Of a stretch of 17,909 bases of DNA, positions 15,628 through 17,909 are shown piece by piece. A model generated the notes under the pieces. It did no database searches and was not told where the DNA came from. It worked only from the letters and a program-made list of their open reading frames with translations. Made by a program: the position numbers and the translations under genes. Within the stretch, counting starts at the first letter, position 1; each line of letters starts with the position of its first letter. This stretch comes from an uncultured Lachnospiraceae bacterium (GTDB lineage Bacteria; Bacillota; Clostridia; Lachnospirales; Lachnospiraceae): NCBI GenBank assembly GCA_902803015.1, contig CADCOL010000248.1, forward strand, positions 1 to 17,909, written 5' to 3'.

Positions 15628-16851
15628 TTACTGGTTCTTTTTCTCCACATCAAGCATCTTCATGGCGCGAACCTTGGTGGAAAGGCCGAAGAGGTTGATA
15701 AATCCGTCTGCATCGTGATGATCGTATAAATCACCGGTTGTGAAGGATGCAAGGCTTTCATTGTATAAAGAGTAAGGAGAAGTGGTGCCGGCTTTGATGA
15801 TGTTGCCCTTGTAGAGCTTGATCTTTACTTCGCCGGTTACATATTCCTGCGTGGAAGTAATGAATGCACGGATTGCTTCGCACAGAGGGGAGAACCACTT
15901 TCCTTCATAGATTACCTGTGCAAGGAGTGCGCCCATCTCTGCCTTGGTACGATAGCAGTCACGGTCAAGGATTAATTCCTCAAGCTGCTGATGTGCTTCG
16001 TAAAGGATGGTTCCGCCCGGTGTTTCGTATACACCACGGGACTTCATGCCTACAACACGGTTTTCCACGATGTCGATGATGCCGATACCGTGCCGTCCGC
16101 CGATTACGTTTAATTTGCGGATGATATCGGATACTTTCATACGCTCGCCGTTAATGCTTACGGGAACACCTTTTTCAAATCCGATGGTTAAGTATTCGCC
16201 TTCATCGGGAGCTTTCTCGGGAGTTACACCGAGTACGAGAAGATGTTCGTAATTCGGCTCGTTGCCGGGATCTTCGAGCTCCAGACCTTCATGGGAGATG
16301 TGCCAGATGTTTCTGTCACGGCTGTAGGAAGAATCCGCTGCAAACGGAAGATCGATGCCGTGTGCGTGGCAGTATTCGATTTCGGACTCACGGGAGTCCA
16401 TTTTCCACAGAGAGTTTCTCCAGGGAGCGATAATCTTTAAGTCGGGAGCAAGTGCCTTGATGCCAAGCTCGAAACGAATCTGATCGTTTCCCTTACCGGT
16501 TGCGCCGTGGCAGATGGCAGCAGCGCCTTCTTTTCTCGCAATTTCCACAAGACGCTTTACGATGGCCGGTCTTGCCATGGAAGTTCCGAGAAGGTATTTG
16601 TTCTCGTATACGGCATGTGCCTGGATGCAGGGAACAACATAGTTATCGCAGAAATCATCCACGATATCTTCAATATAAAGTTTGGATGCGCCGCTTGCTT
16701 TCGCACGCTCGTTTAATCCGTCCAGCTCGTTGCCCTGTCCGCAGTCCACGCATACGCAGATTACTTCGTAATCGAAATTCTCCTTTAACCAGGGGATAAT
16801 AGCGGTAGTATCCAGACCGCCTGAATATGCAAGAATTACTTTTTCTTTCAT
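15628..16851 (-). CDS. argG: Argininosuccinate synthase
   Basis: This 407-aa cytoplasmic enzyme joins citrulline and aspartate, using ATP, to form argininosuccinate in arginine biosynthesis. The N-terminal PP-loop AYSGGLDTT (residues 8-16) is present, as are HGATGKGNDQIRFELG, the nucleotide and substrate region EYCHAHGIDLPF and the ESRGVYETPGGT-like segment (GMKSRGVYETPGGTIL). Length is normal. The start ATG has AGGAGG 9 nt upstream. A good promoter lies at 16925-16897. Upstream, AT-rich DNA carries candidate ArgR/AhrC sites shared with the divergent GNAT-argJ genes. Its downstream neighbours, DUF1294 and a LytTR regulator, are unusual company. Confidence 0.98.
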   Translation of the reverse strand: MKEKVILAYSGGLDTTAIIPWLKENFDYEVICVCVDCGQGNELDGLNERAKASGASKLYIEDIVDDFCDNYVVPCIQAHAVYENKYLLGTSMARPAIVKRLVEIARKEGAAAICHGATGKGNDQIRFELGIKALAPDLKIIAPWRNSLWKMDSRESEIEYCHAHGIDLPFAADSSYSRDRNIWHISHEGLELEDPGNEPNYEHLLVLGVTPEKAPDEGEYLTIGFEKGVPVSINGERMKVSDIIRKLNVIGGRHGIGIIDIVENRVVGMKSRGVYETPGGTILYEAHQQLEELILDRDCYRTKAEMGALLAQVIYEGKWFSPLCEAIRAFITSTQEYVTGEVKIKLYKGNIIKAGTTSPYSLYNESLASFTTGDLYDHHDADGFINLFGLSTKVRAMKMLDVEKKNQ

Positions 16852-16896
16852 AATGAAAAGCCTCCTAATAACAAAGTCTTTGAAATTTCCTTCCTA

Positions 16897-16925
16897 ACTA
16901 TACAACACAAAATCGGCCGATGCAA
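16897..16925 (-). promoter_or_regulatory. SigA-type promoter for argG
   Basis: On the minus strand the -35 is TTGCAT (16925-16920) and the -10 is TATAGT (16902-16897), with a 17-bp spacer. Transcription would start near 16890, giving a 39-nt leader with the AGGAGG site. A partial ARG-like box begins at the -35 edge, so a bound repressor could block polymerase. Confidence 0.75.
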
Positions 16926-17010
16926 GAATAAATATTGCATAAAAATACAAAAATTAATGCATAAATGCATAAAACAGGTAAAATACTCAAAATTTATGTA
17001 TAAAATTGAA
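16925..17010. promoter_or_regulatory. Candidate ArgR/AhrC operator cluster between the divergent arginine genes
   Basis: The best site is TGCAT-AAAA-ATACA (16936-16949), which fits the arm-4-arm layout of ARG boxes (TGAAT-wwww-ATTCA). An overlapping weaker site, AGAAT-AAAT-ATTGC (16925-16938), touches the argG -35. A symmetric ATGCAT-AA-ATGCAT lies at 16957-16970, and TGTATAAAATTGA at 16997-17009 is a further partial match. The region is very AT-rich, so some similarity may be chance. Position between argG and GNAT-argJ supports arginine-dependent repression of both sides. Confidence 0.6.
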
Positions 17011-17019
17011 AAAAACAGG

Positions 17020-17047
17020 TGGACTTTTGAAAGAAAAGTGTTATAGT
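17020..17047 (+). promoter_or_regulatory. Extended -10 promoter for the GNAT-argJ genes
   Basis: The -35 is TGGACT (17020-17025) and the -10 is TATAGT (17042-17047), with a 16-bp spacer and an extended TG at 17039-17040. The predicted start near 17054 is only 4 nt before the ATG at 17058, leaving no room for a ribosome binding site. Confidence 0.65.
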
Positions 17048-17057
17048 AAATAACGAT

Positions 17058-17597
17058 ATGAAAAATGAAGAACTGTATTTAAACGAATTAAATAACACGG
17101 AAAAGCAATCGACAGAGGGATTGGCCTACGTAATTAGAAGCATGGAACCTGCCGATTACGAGCAGGTAAAAGCACTCTGGCTTTCCATCGACGGATTCTG
17201 CATCCGAAGCCTCGATGACTCGAAGGAGGGCGTGCTGAAATTCCTGGAGCGCAATCCGGGTTTATCCTGCGTATGTGAAATCACTCTGCCGGCGGACGGA
17301 CGAAGGCTTATTATCGGTGCAATTCTCTGCGGACACGACGGCCGACGAGGATGCCTGTATCATGTATGCGTGGCAAAAGAGTATCGTATGCACGGCATCG
17401 GAAAGAGTATGGTTTCCTATTGTATGGAAGGACTTCATAAGGAAGGAATCAACAAGGTTTCCCTGATTGCCTTTACCGTGAACGATGTCGGAAATGCATT
17501 CTGGCATGAAATCGGATGGACGAAGCGCGAGGATCTGAACTATTACGATTTTGTGCTGAATTCGGACAACATATTTACATTTAATAAGAAAGAATAA
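17058..17597 (+). CDS. GNAT-family N-acetyltransferase, in the arginine cluster
   Basis: This 179-aa protein has the GNAT fold at residues about 24-165. Acetyl-CoA binding motif A is YHVCVAKEYRMHGIGKSMV (101-119), with R110, G113 and G115 in the R-x-x-G-x-G loop. It resembles the YpeA type (IGAILCGHDGRRG before motif A, and GNAFWHEIGW near the end). It starts 10 nt before argJ and faces argG across an operator region, so it is inferred to acetylate glutamate or a related compound for arginine synthesis (a short, ArgA-like role). Generic amino-acid or protein acetylation is the alternative. No Shine-Dalgarno precedes ATG 17058, but the conserved fold starts at about residue 24, so a much later start is unlikely. 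Confidence 0.82.
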   Translation: MKNEELYLNELNNTEKQSTEGLAYVIRSMEPADYEQVKALWLSIDGFCIRSLDDSKEGVLKFLERNPGLSCVCEITLPADGRRLIIGAILCGHDGRRGCLYHVCVAKEYRMHGIGKSMVSYCMEGLHKEGINKVSLIAFTVNDVGNAFWHEIGWTKREDLNYYDFVLNSDNIFTFNKKE

Positions 17598-17607
17598 GAG
17601 GTACATT

Positions 17608-17909
17608 ATGAATATAATAACAGGCGGCGTTACGGCGGCGAAGGGATTTGAAGCTGCCGTATGTGAAGCAAATATCAAATATAAAAACCGGACGGATATG
17701 GCGATGGTATTTTCCAAAGAACCCTGTGTCTGCGCCGGCACATTTACAAGCAATGTCGTAAAGGCAGCATGCGTCATGTGGGATAAGGAGATTACCGAAT
17801 CCGGACGCCCCATACATGCGGTAGTGGTAAACTCCGGTATTGCGAATGCCTGCACCGGCAAAGAAGGATTTGATGCCTGCGAAGCAACGGCAAAGGCTGT
17901 GGAAGAGGC
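17608..17909 (+). CDS. argJ: Bifunctional glutamate N-acetyltransferase ArgJ, partial
   Basis: The first 100 residues are present and the gene runs off the right edge. It begins MNIITGGVTAAKGFEAA. Family motifs follow: FSKEPCVCAGTFTSNVVKAA and VVVNSGIANACTGKEG. ArgJ transfers acetyl from N-acetylornithine to glutamate, and in bifunctional forms also uses acetyl-CoA. The self-cleavage and catalytic Thr lie beyond the window, so bifunctionality cannot be judged. The ATG has AAGAGG about 8 nt upstream and lies 10 nt after the GNAT gene, so the two are probably cotranscribed. Confidence 0.95.
   Translation, partial: MNIITGGVTAAKGFEAAVCEANIKYKNRTDMAMVFSKEPCVCAGTFTSNVVKAACVMWDKEITESGRPIHAVVVNSGIANACTGKEGFDACEATAKAVEE

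Noticed and set aside
16852..17057. T-box or other riboswitch upstream of argG
   Set aside because: The predicted leader is only about 39 nt, and no T-box or aptamer core was seen. Operator-type control is the simpler reading.
17262..17861. 199-codon open frame antisense to the GNAT and argJ genes
   Set aside because: It spans two convincing genes on the other strand and its product shows no family pattern.

Overview
The window looks like chromosomal DNA from an anaerobic, low-to-mid-GC Firmicute, most likely a Lachnospiraceae-type Clostridia. This is inferred from strong Shine-Dalgarno sites, SecA and RF2 of Firmicute type, and the many small membrane proteins. No taxonomic search was possible. 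I saw no rRNA, tRNA, CRISPR array, insertion sequence or phage gene. Most of the window is housekeeping, with a few unusual local arrangements.

Left part (1-6290). A minus-strand pair encodes a zinc-ribbon protein (cut by the left edge) and an SPFH/band-7 'virion core'-type protein with three C-terminal zinc ribbons. Divergent from it, a tight plus-strand cluster encodes an MBOAT O-acyltransferase, a membrane-anchored SGNH-like protein, a D-2-hydroxyacid dehydrogenase and an AEC-family organic-acid permease. The first two form a typical surface-polymer O-acylation pair. The last two suggest hydroxyacid metabolism and transport.

Middle (6326-10870). Two small membrane proteins precede secA (preprotein translocase ATPase). 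prfB (release factor 2) follows, with an intact programmed +1 frameshift site, and then a strong rho-independent terminator.

Right-middle (10900-14625). A three-gene minus-strand operon, with ATGA and TAAATG junctions, encodes a small membrane protein, a DUF975-like membrane protein and a two-TM GGDEF diguanylate cyclase without an inhibitory I-site. A divergent EamA/DMT transporter has a promoter so close to its ATG that the mRNA would be nearly leaderless. Its 3' end overlaps the convergent LytTR regulator gene by 114 bp.

Right end (14512-17909). A minus-strand argG - DUF1294 - LytTR response regulator cluster and a plus-strand GNAT acetyltransferase - argJ cluster (argJ cut by the right edge) diverge from an AT-rich region. 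That region holds ArgR/AhrC-like operator sequences, which suggests coordinated arginine control.
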